Source: Candidatus Sulfopaludibacter sp. SbA3
GTDB taxonomy: Bacteria > Acidobacteriota > Terriglobia > Bryobacterales > Bryobacteraceae
Length of the DNA: 64,000 nt
Reading direction: 5' to 3'
NCBI GenBank assembly: GCA_945890485.1
Contig: CAMDCN010000001.1
Span: 434,001-498,000 of the forward strand
The number at the start of each line of letters is the position of its first letter. Position 1 is the stretch's first letter. Position numbers and translations under genes: made by a program. This document shows, in pieces, positions 24,941 to 34,824 of the stretch. The notes beneath the pieces are model-generated. The model saw nothing but the letters and a program-made list of their open reading frames with translations. It was not told where the DNA came from and searched no databases.

Positions 24941-26141
24941 CGTTTAAACGCCTTTCCATCGCCGCCATGGCGGTCAGCTTCTGCTCGGCCAGATTGTTGG
25001 CTTCGCCCGGGTCACGCCGCAGGTCGTAGAATTCGCGGTGGCCCGTCTGGTCGTAGATATTCAGCTTGGCATCCCGGGTGCGGATCGTCCGGATCGGGTT
25101 CACCCACTTCTGCTTTGCATAGTAGTCGGAGAACACCGCGTCCCGGCGGGAGGGCTTCAGGATCGACTGCCCGTCCACGGGAGTTGGCCAGCGCAATCCC
25201 GCCGCGGCGGCCAGCGTAGGGGCGAAATCGACCGTGGAGACCAGATCCGTACGCACTCCCGGCTTTAACTGGCCGGGCACCGAAAGTACGAGCGGTATCC
25301 GCATGCACTCGTCATAGACGAAGGGCCCTTTAAACGGCAACCCATGCTCGCCCAACTGGTCGCCATGGTCGGAGGTGAGCAGGATGATCGTCTTATCCAG
25401 GTCAATCGAATCCAAAACCTGTCCCAACTGAACATCCGTTTTTTCAACCAGATCCAGATAATAACTGCGGTAAAGCTTCCACTGGTCGGGCGTAAAACTC
25501 GCCGTGATTTTCCCTTGGTCTCGGTCAACGAACTCCTGTTGCTCGACCGGCTTGCCCGTCAGGTTTTCAAGACCAGTCGCGGGACCACGAACGTCCGCAC
25601 GCACGGCCGTCTTTCCCATCTCCTGTCGTACGGCGTAAATGTCATGGGGATTCAGGAGCGAGACCCACGCCATCCATGGCCCCTGGCGCCCCCGCAACCA
25701 CTCGGCTGCCGCAGCGGTCACCGCCGGGTCCTTCCCGTCTACCCGCACATCGAACCCAAACGCTCGCAGATCCTTGTCTGGCAGACCCAGGTGCCATTTG
25801 CCGAAGAGGGCGGTGGCATAGCCCGCTCCGCGGAATACCTGTCCCAAGTTTGGCAAGTCCGGGGAGAGAGGTTTGCCAAGCGAAGAGTTATCGACGTTCG
25901 TCCAGACCCCGGTCCGCTTCGGCATCAGGCCAGTTAGAAACGAAGCCCGCGCCGCCGAACATTGGGGGGTGGTGCAGAACGCATTCGAGAAGCGTATGCC
26001 CCGCCGGAGAAGTCTCTCCCGGTTGGGTAGCCGCGCCGTCCCCGGCAGGAGAGCAGACTCCTGGTCCGTCATGAACACCAGCACGTTAGGGGCTGGTGGC
26101 TTGACGGCCAGTGCCTGCATCCACCGGCGGCGGGTCAGCAT
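24912..26141 (-). CDS. Arylsulfatase-family protein
   Basis: 409 residues from ATG 26141. Sulfatases hydrolyse sulfate esters and need a formylglycine made from Cys or Ser. The motif here is QCSAARASFLTG, a CxAxR variant of CxPxR, with the invariant Arg. Metal-binding elements include VLVFMTDQES near the N-terminus and LTSDHGDQLGEHGL. The very N-terminus MLTRRRWMQALA looks like the n-region of a Tat signal without its hydrophobic core, so export is uncertain. The ATG lies one base after the stop of the preceding propeller gene, indicating translational coupling. Substrate unknown; no anaerobic maturase nearby. Confidence 0.88.
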   Translation of the reverse strand: MLTRRRWMQALAVKPPAPNVLVFMTDQESALLPGTARLPNRERLLRRGIRFSNAFCTTPQCSAARASFLTGLMPKRTGVWTNVDNSSLGKPLSPDLPNLGQVFRGAGYATALFGKWHLGLPDKDLRAFGFDVRVDGKDPAVTAAAAEWLRGRQGPWMAWVSLLNPHDIYAVRQEMGKTAVRADVRGPATGLENLTGKPVEQQEFVDRDQGKITASFTPDQWKLYRSYYLDLVEKTDVQLGQVLDSIDLDKTIILLTSDHGDQLGEHGLPFKGPFVYDECMRIPLVLSVPGQLKPGVRTDLVSTVDFAPTLAAAAGLRWPTPVDGQSILKPSRRDAVFSDYYAKQKWVNPIRTIRTRDAKLNIYDQTGHREFYDLRRDPGEANNLAEQKLTAMAAMERRLNATILAAAGA

Positions 26142-26142
26142 A

Positions 26143-28902
26143 TTAGGGGGCCGCCGGCTCCACAATCACTTCAGTCGGATTCCGCAGGGCGAAGGTGATC
26201 ACGTTGCTGACATAGATGTCCTGCGCAATGGTCAGCTGCGTGGCCGAGTTGGTGGGCAAATCGGAATTCAGTTCGAGGTGAATTTCGTAGAGTCCGATGG
26301 AGCCGGGCCGAAGCGCGGCATACAGCACGTTGGCCGTCTTGCCGCCGGCCAGGGAAGATACGAATGCGCTCGGCTCATTGAGAATCGGCCCGCGATAGAC
26401 GGCGCCGGTCACCGCCAGATTCTGCGAGAAGGATTCCTTCAAACGGCCCAAACCCGTACCGAAAACGACAATCGTTTCACCCGGCAAGGCCGGATTCGCT
26501 TCCGACACCGTGGCGCCCTCGGTATTCGCGCAACACAGGTTGGGGGTGGTTGCCGTCAGGATCACCTGCGCCGTATCGTTCGTCTTCGTCGAATACAGGA
26601 TGCCGTTCCCTTCCTCACCCGGAACTCGCGCCCGCAGACGGATACGGGTAAACACGCCGGCCGCGAACGCTTCCACTTTCTCGTCCTGATTGATGAGTTG
26701 GATGAGTCCGTCGCGGACGTCGGCCAAGCTGTCCGTCTCTTTGACGGTATAGGCATACTCCCGGTCTTCGATCAGGACCGTTGCCACGTCGTTGGCCTGT
26801 ACGCTTCCGTCTACGGAAACGGTGCCCGTGGATCGCGACGAGAAATGCTGGACAATGCCCGTACGCGGGTCTGTTCCCTCGATCGCAAACAAGCCCGGAT
26901 TCTCGGGGATAACCTGCACGGCCACTGGCATCGTAGTGGTCACGCTACCGTCGGCGTGACGGATTCGCGCGTACGCGCTGACGCTATTGCGATCGAAGAA
27001 CTCCCATGGAATCTGGGCGTTAATCCGGTTGGGCGAAACCAGGAACAGCGGCGCCAATTTTCCGTCGAGGTAAAGCTGTACGTTGCCCAGTTCGGTTGGC
27101 AGGTTCTCGACGCCATCTGGGGCCGCCGCCACGACTTCAGAGAGATTCTCACCAAGCAAGGAGATGATCGATCCGGGTGCTACTCGCGCCGCATCCTGAC
27201 CACCGGTCAAAAATGCTCCGCCGGTCGTCAAAACGATCGTCGCATCCGCCGGCGCCGTGCTCGTCGCGATTTCGACGTTATTGCCGCCCTCGCCGCCTTC
27301 CCGCGCGGTCATTAGCAGCGTGCTGAGGTCGGGGATGATGCTGGCGGTGACGTAGGGGTCTGGCTTCTCGTTAATCAACGCTACCAAGCGCGCCAACAAG
27401 CTGGAGACGGTATCTGCCTTTGCAATCTTATAGACGTAGTCGCTCTTGTTTCCGTTTTTGGTGACGGAAATCGTGATCTCATCGTTTTCCCGGATGGTCC
27501 CCGATAAGCCAATCGTACCGGTCGCAAAGACGTCGAGGCTCGCCGCGTTGCGGACGGCGGTATAAGGGATCGGCTGATCGTGGGTCGAAAACACCATCAC
27601 TCGACGGTTGAACGGATCAGCTACGTAGAGGTTCGTGCCATCCCAAGCCAGCGACATCGGCGTGCGCAATTGGTCCGTGGCAGCCCGCAGAAGGGGGAAG
27701 GCATTATCGGAGGAACGGTTGATCGACTCGCCGACTTGGCCCAGAACAACATCGGCTTTCTGTCCGTTCTGGAGCGGAAGATTGTTGTAAACCAAAACAC
27801 GGTCGTTGCCACCGTCGGAGACAAACAGACGCTTGCCATCACTTAAAGCGAAACGCGGAAACTCGATCGTGGCGCCGCAGAGCAGCGGGAACAAGTCGGC
27901 GCCCTCGGAGTCCTTCCCAGATGCGGGGCAGAGCTTGGGGCTGTTGTTCGGCACGGCAGACGTGAAATCCGGTTGGCCCAAAACCAGGTCGGCCGCCCGG
28001 GCATTCTGCGTTGGAATCGTATTCCAGATCATGACGCGGTTGAAGCCCAGGTCGGAAACGAATACCCTCTGGCCGTCGCTGGTCACGGAGACCGGGTTCA
28101 ACAGGTTGTCGGCTTTGGGGTCGATGCGCGTAACTACCAGGTCCAATTCGACGCGAGTCGTGAAGTCCGGCGCGCCGAGGACCACATCGGCAGCTTGGTT
28201 GTTCCGCGTGGGGAAGGTGTTCCAGATCAGTACCCGATTGTTGCTCGTATCGGCCACCATCACGCGGCTACCCTGAATCCAAACGCCTTGCGGCCCACGC
28301 AGGCTACTTGCCGTCGGCGGGTTTACCACGCGACTCGTCGTGAAGTTGTCCTGGCCTAAAACCAAATCGGCCGGCTGATTGTTTTGCGTCGGGATGCTAT
28401 TCCAGATCAGCACGCGATTGTTGTCCGTATCGGAAACGATCAGACGTACACCGTCGGTGGCAACGGCGTTTGGCTGGCGCATCGACGCGTTCGTCGGAAT
28501 CAGCTTCAAGTCGTTGACGCTAAAGTCGGCTTGGCCCAGAACGATCGACGCGGTACCGCGACAGGCAGGGCACGATTTCCCAGATGTCTGCGGCACTTCG
28601 GCGTTCACCGGAAGGGTGATGTCGCCAGCGACGTTCCGGTAAATCAGGACGCGATGGTTCAACGGACCGGCGCCGACGCGGTTCGAATCCGTTACGAACA
28701 ACATGTTGTTCGCAAACGCGACTCCGCCCACCCCTCCCAACGTGTTTGGATTGAGGTCGGACCCTTGTGCGGTAAAGGTCTCCTGTCCAATCACGAGCCG
28801 GGCCGCTTGACCCGTAAAGAAATCAGCGGGCAAGGCAACCGTAGCGGTGGCCAGCAGGATTGCGAAAGGCTTCATTCGGAAGAACTTCATCATCGAATAC
28901 AC
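26143..28902 (-). CDS. Secreted beta-propeller (NHL-like) protein with interrupted Solibacter-type C-terminal domain
   Basis: 919 residues. N-terminal signal peptide (start GTG 28902 or ATG 28893; hydrophobic AILLATATVALPA). Residues 30-445 contain about six repeats around DxxxNRVLIWNxxPxxNxxPADxVLGQ, an NHL/six-bladed propeller pattern. The TIGR03437-type domain, with RVAPGSIISLLGENL and SPNRINAQIPWEF, spans about 570-919. Two similar modules of about 80-100 residues (about 460-560 and 687-790) flank or interrupt it, each with the pattern Y.YTV/I-x-DS/T-x-LIN. Extracellular or outer-membrane role likely; function of the family unknown. The sulfatase follows with a one-base gap. Confidence 0.83.
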   Translation of the reverse strand: MYSMMKFFRMKPFAILLATATVALPADFFTGQAARLVIGQETFTAQGSDLNPNTLGGVGGVAFANNMLFVTDSNRVGAGPLNHRVLIYRNVAGDITLPVNAEVPQTSGKSCPACRGTASIVLGQADFSVNDLKLIPTNASMRQPNAVATDGVRLIVSDTDNNRVLIWNSIPTQNNQPADLVLGQDNFTTSRVVNPPTASSLRGPQGVWIQGSRVMVADTSNNRVLIWNTFPTRNNQAADVVLGAPDFTTRVELDLVVTRIDPKADNLLNPVSVTSDGQRVFVSDLGFNRVMIWNTIPTQNARAADLVLGQPDFTSAVPNNSPKLCPASGKDSEGADLFPLLCGATIEFPRFALSDGKRLFVSDGGNDRVLVYNNLPLQNGQKADVVLGQVGESINRSSDNAFPLLRAATDQLRTPMSLAWDGTNLYVADPFNRRVMVFSTHDQPIPYTAVRNAASLDVFATGTIGLSGTIRENDEITISVTKNGNKSDYVYKIAKADTVSSLLARLVALINEKPDPYVTASIIPDLSTLLMTAREGGEGGNNVEIATSTAPADATIVLTTGGAFLTGGQDAARVAPGSIISLLGENLSEVVAAAPDGVENLPTELGNVQLYLDGKLAPLFLVSPNRINAQIPWEFFDRNSVSAYARIRHADGSVTTTMPVAVQVIPENPGLFAIEGTDPRTGIVQHFSSRSTGTVSVDGSVQANDVATVLIEDREYAYTVKETDSLADVRDGLIQLINQDEKVEAFAAGVFTRIRLRARVPGEEGNGILYSTKTNDTAQVILTATTPNLCCANTEGATVSEANPALPGETIVVFGTGLGRLKESFSQNLAVTGAVYRGPILNEPSAFVSSLAGGKTANVLYAALRPGSIGLYEIHLELNSDLPTNSATQLTIAQDIYVSNVITFALRNPTEVIVEPAAP

Positions 28903-28910
28903 AAACTTTC

Positions 28911-28919
28911 AGTATAGCA
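28911..28919 (-). promoter_or_regulatory. Extended -10 (TGCTATACT) before the propeller gene
   Basis: On the minus strand TGC plus TATACT ends 8 nt before the GTG at 28902. It is one of the best promoter matches in the window and implies a leader of at most a few bases for the GTG start. Confidence 0.5.
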
Positions 28920-28963
28920 GCCGACGTAGGCCGAAACCATTTCGTTGCCCCTTTGTACTAATT

Positions 28964-29590
28964 TTACTTCCCTGACACGATCTCGCCCCAAATCACTTGG
29001 TAAACCTCGAGGCGACCCTCGATGTTTTTGCCCGCCCGGACAAAAACCATCTGGTTCACCGGAAGGTTGGCGCGGTCGGAGATCACTCCCCGCTCCAGGA
29101 ACCGGGTATCGGGCCGCATGAGGAACGGCCGAGACGGCGCGGTGCGGGTCTTCACCAACACGGCATCCTCGGTAAACCCGGTGACGACACCGGAAAATGC
29201 CAGGTCCCCTCGCGGCATGATGTGCTCGGTAACGCTCCGGTACACGGGCCGCCTCGGGTTCGGCGCCGGGGCATTTGGCTCCACCAGGCGCACTGTCCGG
29301 GCGTAGCACCGGCGGGTTCCGTCGGCCTGCGCCCGTTGATCCACGAGGACCTCCACTGGGTCAGTCGGTCCGAAAGCATCGAGCGACACCCGCACGCGCT
29401 GCGACTCAAACCACGTCCGCTCGTCGTAGGTACACGGCGTTTGCCGGCCCGATTCCGCCGTCAGCAGGAAACCACCCCGCAGCCCGTTTGATTTCGGTTC
29501 CGACAATTTCCCTCGTACTATCCCCAACGGCAGCTCTTCTTGGGCCGCCCAAGCCGGGGTGAGAAGTACTAATAGGAAGACCCAGCGCAT
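28964..29590 (-). CDS. Secreted hypothetical protein
   Basis: 208 residues with a clear signal peptide (MRWVFLLVLLTPAWAAQ). The mature part is beta-rich with two segments that look like small barrels: PLGIVRGKLSEPKSN to CTYDERTWFE, and AFSGVVTGFTEDAVLVKTR to TRFLERGVIS. There are two Cys residues in the mature chain (about 53 and 94). No family recognised; the pattern resembles DUF5666/OB-like periplasmic domains, but this is weak. Its ATG (29588-29590) abuts the ATG at 29591 of the opposite strand with no base between. A TAGCAT hexamer ends 6 nt upstream of its start. Confidence 0.65.
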   Translation of the reverse strand: MRWVFLLVLLTPAWAAQEELPLGIVRGKLSEPKSNGLRGGFLLTAESGRQTPCTYDERTWFESQRVRVSLDAFGPTDPVEVLVDQRAQADGTRRCYARTVRLVEPNAPAPNPRRPVYRSVTEHIMPRGDLAFSGVVTGFTEDAVLVKTRTAPSRPFLMRPDTRFLERGVISDRANLPVNQMVFVRAGKNIEGRLEVYQVIWGEIVSGK

Positions 29591-29597
29591 ATGCCGA

Positions 29598-29606
29598 TGC
29601 TACACT
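29598..29606 (+). promoter_or_regulatory. Extended -10 (TGCTACACT) inside the annotated 5' end of the next gene
   Basis: TGC plus TACACT lies downstream of ATG 29591 and ends 8 nt before an in-frame TTG at 29615. This suggests the transcript, and hence the protein, begins at TTG 29615. On the other strand TAGCAT overlaps it and serves the divergent gene. Confidence 0.4.
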
Positions 29607-29614
29607 GTTTTGCT

Positions 29615-30697
29615 TTGCAGGATCTTCACGCTTTGCACTCAACTGTTTCGGAATCGCTCGCCCGCGCCGGCGCCTGGTTTTTGCATTCGGGAATTCAGGA
29701 ACCCAATGGCGGGGTCGCCCGCTATCATCTGTCGGCAGAAGCCAGGAATCTGCCGGTTTCGACCGAAATCACCGGCTATGCCTGTAGCGCGTTCTCTTAC
29801 CTTTATCGCCTGACCGGCGATACGGCCTATCGCGCCGCTGGCGTCCATGCCGCCACGTTTCTCGCCGACACCGCTTGGCAACCGGCCATCGCCGCGATGC
29901 CCTTCGAGGTTGGCGACCCGCTGCCGCCCGCGTATTTCTTCGACTGCGGCATCATCGTCCGGGGCCTGCTGACCGTCTACCGCATGACAGGCGAGGCCCG
30001 CTGGCTTGACCGCGCCCGTGACGTCGGGCTTTTCATGGGTAAGGCGTTTCGCGCCAACGGCACTTGCCACCCCATCATCGCGCTGCCCTCGCTCGAACCG
30101 TGGCCCTATGAAAAGCGATGGTCGCGGGAACCCGGCTGCCTACAGCTCAAGTCAGCAATGGCTTGGGAGGCCCTGGCCGCGCATTTCCCCGGCGATCCGT
30201 TCCTGGATTGGTACGAGGAGGCCCTCGCCTACGCGCTGTCGACATGGGAGACGTTCCTCCCTGGGGACCCCGACCCGATTCGGGTGATGGACCGCCTGCA
30301 TGCCCATTGCTACTTTCTTGAAGGGATGCAACCGCGGAAGCACCGGCCCGAGGTGCGAACCACTCTGGCCGCGGCGATCGACCGGACCAGCTACTACCTT
30401 CGCGAAATTTCGCCTCGCTTTGAACGCAGCGACGTATGCGCCCAACTCCTCCGCGCCCGACTCTATACCGGCGATGTCGACCTCGCTCTCGCCGCCGACG
30501 AAGCGGCTCGCTGTCGAACCCATCAGGTCTTCGGCCCCGAACCGATGAACAATGGCGGCTTCTGCTTCGGACGACGCGACGGGCAAGCGATGCCCTTTAT
30601 GAATCCGGTCTCGACGGCGTTCTGCCTCCAGGCTCTGGAGCAGTGGCGGCAGTTTGAGGCGGGCGAGTTTCCAGGCGACATCACGGAACTGATTTGA
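29615..30697 (+). CDS. Alpha/alpha-toroid protein of glycan cassette, unknown activity
   Basis: 360 residues from TTG 29615; ATG 29591 would add eight residues but abuts the opposite gene's start. The sequence is a series of paired helices with aromatic and Asp/Glu-rich loops (GYACSAFSYLYRLTGDTAY, FFDCGIIVRGLLTVYRMTGE, WFLHSG), as in six-hairpin glycosidase-like, AGE-type or GH88/GH105-type barrels. Catalytic residues cannot be assigned. The stop overlaps the glycosyltransferase start (TTGA, 4 nt), so the two are translationally coupled. Probably a sugar- or polysaccharide-binding or processing protein linked to surface glycan synthesis. Confidence 0.65.
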   Translation: MQDLHALHSTVSESLARAGAWFLHSGIQEPNGGVARYHLSAEARNLPVSTEITGYACSAFSYLYRLTGDTAYRAAGVHAATFLADTAWQPAIAAMPFEVGDPLPPAYFFDCGIIVRGLLTVYRMTGEARWLDRARDVGLFMGKAFRANGTCHPIIALPSLEPWPYEKRWSREPGCLQLKSAMAWEALAAHFPGDPFLDWYEEALAYALSTWETFLPGDPDPIRVMDRLHAHCYFLEGMQPRKHRPEVRTTLAAAIDRTSYYLREISPRFERSDVCAQLLRARLYTGDVDLALAADEAARCRTHQVFGPEPMNNGGFCFGRRDGQAMPFMNPVSTAFCLQALEQWRQFEAGEFPGDITELI

Positions 30698-33333
30698 AGC
30701 GCCCGTGCAAGGTCGCCTTCGCCACCGGATCCGAGGATCTCCTTCCGACGCTCCTCGAAGAGATGGCGAAGCTCCCCGGCGACGTGCCGATTCACGTCGT
30801 CAGCGAGTTCCCTCCCCCGGCCGGCAAGTGGATCCCCTGGAATCCCGCGCGGTCTTTCGCGGAGAACTACGAGCGGATGCTCGCCGACCTCGGCGGCGAC
30901 GAGGTGCGATTCGCCGGGATCATTCTGCAGCCGAATATGCCGTACTGGGCGATGCGTTGGGCCGCCTTCCGGGCCTTCGACCTTCGAGTGGTTTTCTACA
31001 ACGACAACCTGGACCATTTCATGCTGCGGCCGCGGTCCCTGCCGGTCATCCTGCGGCACTTCTGGTGGCAGACGAAGAACTTCGTCCGTTGGGAGACGCG
31101 GCCCGGCGGAACGCTCTACACCTGGGTCTGGCGCGCGTTCCATCCCCGGTCGCTAAAGCGACCCATTCACTACGCCCTCGCCCGCTGGGCGGGAAAACTC
31201 GCTTCGGGCACGGCCCCCACCCCGAAGCCGGTTTCGCCGCTGCCGCCTGGGCTCTCGGTCGTTATTCCGACGCGCAATGGGCGCGATCTGCTTGAACGCC
31301 TTTGGCCCACGCTCGATCTTCCGGCTGGGGCGGAGATCATCCTGGTCGACAACGGGAGCACCGATGGCACGTCGACGGCGTTCCCCGACGCCCAGGTGAT
31401 CGTCTCTGCCGAGCCGCTCTCCTTCGCTGCCGCCGTGAACAGGGGGATCGCGGCAGCGCGCTACTCCCATGTCTGCCTGCTGAACAACGACATGGTCCTC
31501 GAACCGGGCTTCTTCGCTGCGCTCCGGGCGACATTCGACAAAGTGCCGAACCTGTTCGGCGCTACGGCCCAGATCTTCTTCCCAGCGGGCCAGCGGCGGG
31601 AGGAGACCGGCAAGGCGATGTACTACCCGGCCGCTCAGGACCATCTCCCGCTGCGTTGCGTGGATCCGCTCAACGGCGAAGACCTGACTTGGGTTTTGTA
31701 CGGCTCCGGAGGCTGCACGCTCTACGACACGGCCAAACTCCGTGCGCTGGGAGCCTTCAATGAGACGTTTGTGCCTGCCTATGTTGAAGACCTCGACGTT
31801 GGCTATCGTGGCTGGCTGCAAGGCTGGCCTTCAGTCTTCGTCGCCGGTGCCCGCGTCATGCACCTGCACCGGTCGACGACTTCCAAGGTGTTCACCCCTT
31901 TCGAACTGGCCTGCGCCGTCGAACGGAACTACCTCCGCTTCCTGGTCACTGGCAGCGGCCCCCACTTCCCTGCTCTGTGGTCGCAGGCGCTGGCGCAACT
32001 GAACCGCCAGGCGGCCAGGCAGGAGCCGGTTCGCAGCGCCGAGGTCGTCCTGGCTGAAGCCTGGAAATTGGTTTTTACGAAACGAAGCCAACAGCCGACG
32101 GCCATTGAGGAGCCGGAGATCCTTGCGCTCAACCAAGGGACGGTCGCGGTATTCCCCGGAACCCGTTTTTACGAAACGAAGCCAACGGTCATCGTGGCGA
32201 CGCCGTATCTGCCGTTCCCGCTCTCACATGGGGGCGCCGTCCGGATGTTCAATCTGATGCGGGAGGCGGCCAAGACCCATCGGCAAGTGCTGCTCGCCTT
32301 CGTCGAGGAGCTTTCGCCGCCGCCGCCGGAGCTGCTGGCGCTTTGCGCGGAAGTCGTGCTCGTGAAGCGCAAAGGCTCCCATCTGAACACGAGTCAGGAT
32401 CGTCCGGACGTGGTCGAAGACTTCGACCGGGCGGACTTCCGCGCGGCCCTCAAATGGTCTATTCGCAAATGGTTTCCCGTTATCGCTCAGCTTGAGTTTA
32501 CCCAGATGTCGCTCTACGCCCCGGATTGCCGCCCGGCGAAGACCGTTCTAGTGGAACACGACATCACGCTCGACCTCTACGAACAGCTACTGGCGCATAA
32601 GGACGATTGGGAGACCCGGCGCCAACACCGGCTTTGGGTTCGTTTCGAAGAAAAGGCTTGGGGCGAAGTCGATGCCATCGCCGTGATGAGCGAGAAAGAC
32701 CGCGAGCGGATCGGCCGGCCGAACGCCGTCGTCATCCGCAATGGCGTCGACCTCGAACGGTTCCAGCCGGTGGACGCGGAGCCGGAGCCGCGGCGGCTGC
32801 TGTTCCTGGGTTCCTTTGCTCACCTGCCCAACCTGCTGGCGCTCGACTTCTTTCTTGCCGAAGCGTGGCCGCTGCTTGAGAACGTCACGCTGCACATCAT
32901 CGCCGGGAAGAACCACGAACGGTATCTCGATGGCCGCGATTTCAACCGGCAAGGCATCGAACTCGATGGGTTCGTTTCCGACGTCCGGGGCGCCTATGCG
33001 CGCGCCGCCGTTGTCCTGGCCCCGCTGGTCGCTTCCGCCGGCACCAACATCAAGGTGATGGAGGCCATGGCCATGCGGAAGGCGATCGTTTCGACACCCG
33101 CGGGCATCAATGGCCTCGACCTGACGGACGGCGAGGACGTTCTAATCGCGAGGACCGGCGCGGAGATGGCGGCGGCGATCAACACGCTGCTCGACGACCC
33201 GGACCGCCGGAAGGCGATTGAACGGGCCGCCCGCCGGACGGCCGAAGAGCGCTACGGTTGGGATCGCATCGGTGCCGAGCAGGCGGCGATGTACCATACA
33301 CTGAGAGATTCTTATGTCGCAAAAACTGTCTGA
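30694..33333 (+). CDS. Bifunctional glycosyltransferase, GT2-GT4 fusion
   Basis: 879 residues from TTG 30694. Residues 1-180 are an unrecognised N-terminal region with aromatic-rich helices. GT2 domain about 186-400: [26 protein letters not shown] (218-226), LNNDM (263-267, DxD position) and [16 protein letters not shown] (363-378, catalytic ED). GT4 domain about 498-870: donor-binding part [20 protein letters not shown], and [19 protein letters not shown] with the C-terminal Glu. Two transferases in one chain suggests addition of two successive sugars. No membrane segment. The gnd start overlaps its 3' end by 20 nt. Likely envelope polysaccharide or glycan synthesis; sugars unknown. Confidence 0.88.
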   Translation: MKRPCKVAFATGSEDLLPTLLEEMAKLPGDVPIHVVSEFPPPAGKWIPWNPARSFAENYERMLADLGGDEVRFAGIILQPNMPYWAMRWAAFRAFDLRVVFYNDNLDHFMLRPRSLPVILRHFWWQTKNFVRWETRPGGTLYTWVWRAFHPRSLKRPIHYALARWAGKLASGTAPTPKPVSPLPPGLSVVIPTRNGRDLLERLWPTLDLPAGAEIILVDNGSTDGTSTAFPDAQVIVSAEPLSFAAAVNRGIAAARYSHVCLLNNDMVLEPGFFAALRATFDKVPNLFGATAQIFFPAGQRREETGKAMYYPAAQDHLPLRCVDPLNGEDLTWVLYGSGGCTLYDTAKLRALGAFNETFVPAYVEDLDVGYRGWLQGWPSVFVAGARVMHLHRSTTSKVFTPFELACAVERNYLRFLVTGSGPHFPALWSQALAQLNRQAARQEPVRSAEVVLAEAWKLVFTKRSQQPTAIEEPEILALNQGTVAVFPGTRFYETKPTVIVATPYLPFPLSHGGAVRMFNLMREAAKTHRQVLLAFVEELSPPPPELLALCAEVVLVKRKGSHLNTSQDRPDVVEDFDRADFRAALKWSIRKWFPVIAQLEFTQMSLYAPDCRPAKTVLVEHDITLDLYEQLLAHKDDWETRRQHRLWVRFEEKAWGEVDAIAVMSEKDRERIGRPNAVVIRNGVDLERFQPVDAEPEPRRLLFLGSFAHLPNLLALDFFLAEAWPLLENVTLHIIAGKNHERYLDGRDFNRQGIELDGFVSDVRGAYARAAVVLAPLVASAGTNIKVMEAMAMRKAIVSTPAGINGLDLTDGEDVLIARTGAEMAAAINTLLDDPDRRKAIERAARRTAEERYGWDRIGAEQAAMYHTLRDSYVAKTV

Positions 33334-34816
33334 CATCGGCTTGGTTGGCTTGGCGGTAATGGGCCAGAACCTAGCCTTGAACATCGCCGATCACGGCTTC
33401 CAGATTTCGGTCTATAACCGGACCACGGAGACGATGGAAAAGTTCGTCGCCGAGAACCCGAACACGCCGGGCGGCGTGGTGGGCGAAGCAACGCTCGAAG
33501 GGTTCGTGGCTTCGCTCTCGAAGCCCCGCAAGATCATCATCCTCGTCAAGGCTGGCAAGCCCACCGACGCCGTCATCAGTTCCCTCGAGCCGTTGCTCGA
33601 CCAGGGCGACATCATCATCGACGGCGGCAACGCTCTTTGGACGGACACCATCCGCCGCGAGAAAGAGCTATCCGCGAAAGGCCTGCGCTTTGTCGGCTCC
33701 GGCGTTTCGGGCGGCGAAGAGGGTGCGCGTTTCGGCCCCTCGCTGATGCCCGGCGGCGACCCGTCGAGCTTCGAAGAGATCAAACCGGTGTGGGACGCGA
33801 TCGCGGCCAAAGTGGACGCCGAGACCGGCAAGCCCCTGGTGGGCGCTACGCCGGGAAACCCGATCACCGGCGGCGTACCCTGCACCACCTACATCGGACC
33901 GAACGGCGCCGGCCACTACGTGAAGATGGTCCACAACGGCATCGAGTACGGCGACATGCAGATGATCTGCGAGGCGTACGCGATTCTGACGCAGCTCGGC
34001 GGCCTGACCGCGGCTGAGTGCAGCGCAGTGTTCGCCGAATGGAACAAGGGCGTGCTCGACAGCTTCCTGATCGAGATCACCGCCGATATTCTGCAGCAGA
34101 AAGACCCGATGACCGGCGGCCCCTTTGTCGAAATCGTGCTCGATACGGCCGGCCAGAAAGGCACCGGCAAGTGGACCAGCGTCAATGCTCTCGACATGGG
34201 CGTGCCGGCGCCGACCGTTGCCGAGGCCGTTTTTGCCCGCTGCCTTTCGGCGGTGAAGGAAGAGCGGGTAGCCGCTTCGGCCACGCTGCAGGGCCCGAAC
34301 AAGGTCTACTCGGGCGACCGCAACCAGCTCATCCACATGGTGCATGATGCGCTGTACCTGTCGAAGATTTGCTCGTATGCCCAAGGCTTCCAGCTCATGC
34401 GTACGGCGCAGGCGGAGTACAACTGGACGCTCAACTTCGGCGAGATCGCTAAGATCTGGCGCGGCGGCTGCATCATCCGCGCCGGGTTCCTGCAGAAGAT
34501 CACCGAGGCGTTCACGCTGAACCCCGAGCTGGCCAATCTGCTGCTCGATCCGTACTTCAGCGCGGAGGTCCATCGCTGCCAGTCTAACTGGCGGACGGTG
34601 ATTGCGCTCGCGGCTGGACACGGCATCAGCGCACCGACGTTCTTCTCGGCGCTCTCCTACTACGACGGTTACCGTTCGGCGCGGCTGCCCGCTAACCTGC
34701 TGCAAGCGCAGCGGGACTACTTCGGCGCTCACACCTACGAGCGGACCGACTTCCCCCGCGGCAAGTTCTTCCATCTCGACTGGCCGGAGCCGGGCCGTCC
34801 GCAACTCGAAATCTGA
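33314..34816 (+). CDS. gnd: 6-phosphogluconate dehydrogenase, decarboxylating
   Basis: 500-residue NADP-dependent oxidative pentose phosphate enzyme giving ribulose-5-phosphate and CO2. The Rossmann motif is [16 protein letters not shown] (9-24), the substrate signature is [22 protein letters not shown], and the catalytic Lys lies in [17 protein letters not shown] (about 198-214). Length fits the long dimeric class (about 470-490). The start ATG lies 20 nt inside the glycosyltransferase gene, so expression is coupled. In many bacteria gnd sits within polysaccharide loci, and the same holds here. NADP use is inferred from the family. Confidence 0.96.
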   Translation: MSQKLSDIGLVGLAVMGQNLALNIADHGFQISVYNRTTETMEKFVAENPNTPGGVVGEATLEGFVASLSKPRKIIILVKAGKPTDAVISSLEPLLDQGDIIIDGGNALWTDTIRREKELSAKGLRFVGSGVSGGEEGARFGPSLMPGGDPSSFEEIKPVWDAIAAKVDAETGKPLVGATPGNPITGGVPCTTYIGPNGAGHYVKMVHNGIEYGDMQMICEAYAILTQLGGLTAAECSAVFAEWNKGVLDSFLIEITADILQQKDPMTGGPFVEIVLDTAGQKGTGKWTSVNALDMGVPAPTVAEAVFARCLSAVKEERVAASATLQGPNKVYSGDRNQLIHMVHDALYLSKICSYAQGFQLMRTAQAEYNWTLNFGEIAKIWRGGCIIRAGFLQKITEAFTLNPELANLLLDPYFSAEVHRCQSNWRTVIALAAGHGISAPTFFSALSYYDGYRSARLPANLLQAQRDYFGAHTYERTDFPRGKFFHLDWPEPGRPQLEI

Positions 34817-34824
34817 GTGGAGCT

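Noticed and set aside
25873-27315. 480-codon plus-strand frame opposite the sulfatase and propeller genes
   Set aside because: It spans two well-supported minus-strand genes and reads as Arg/Gly/His-rich shadow sequence.
33668-34804. 378-codon minus-strand frame opposite gnd
   Set aside because: gnd is full-length and conserved; the antisense frame shows no domain.
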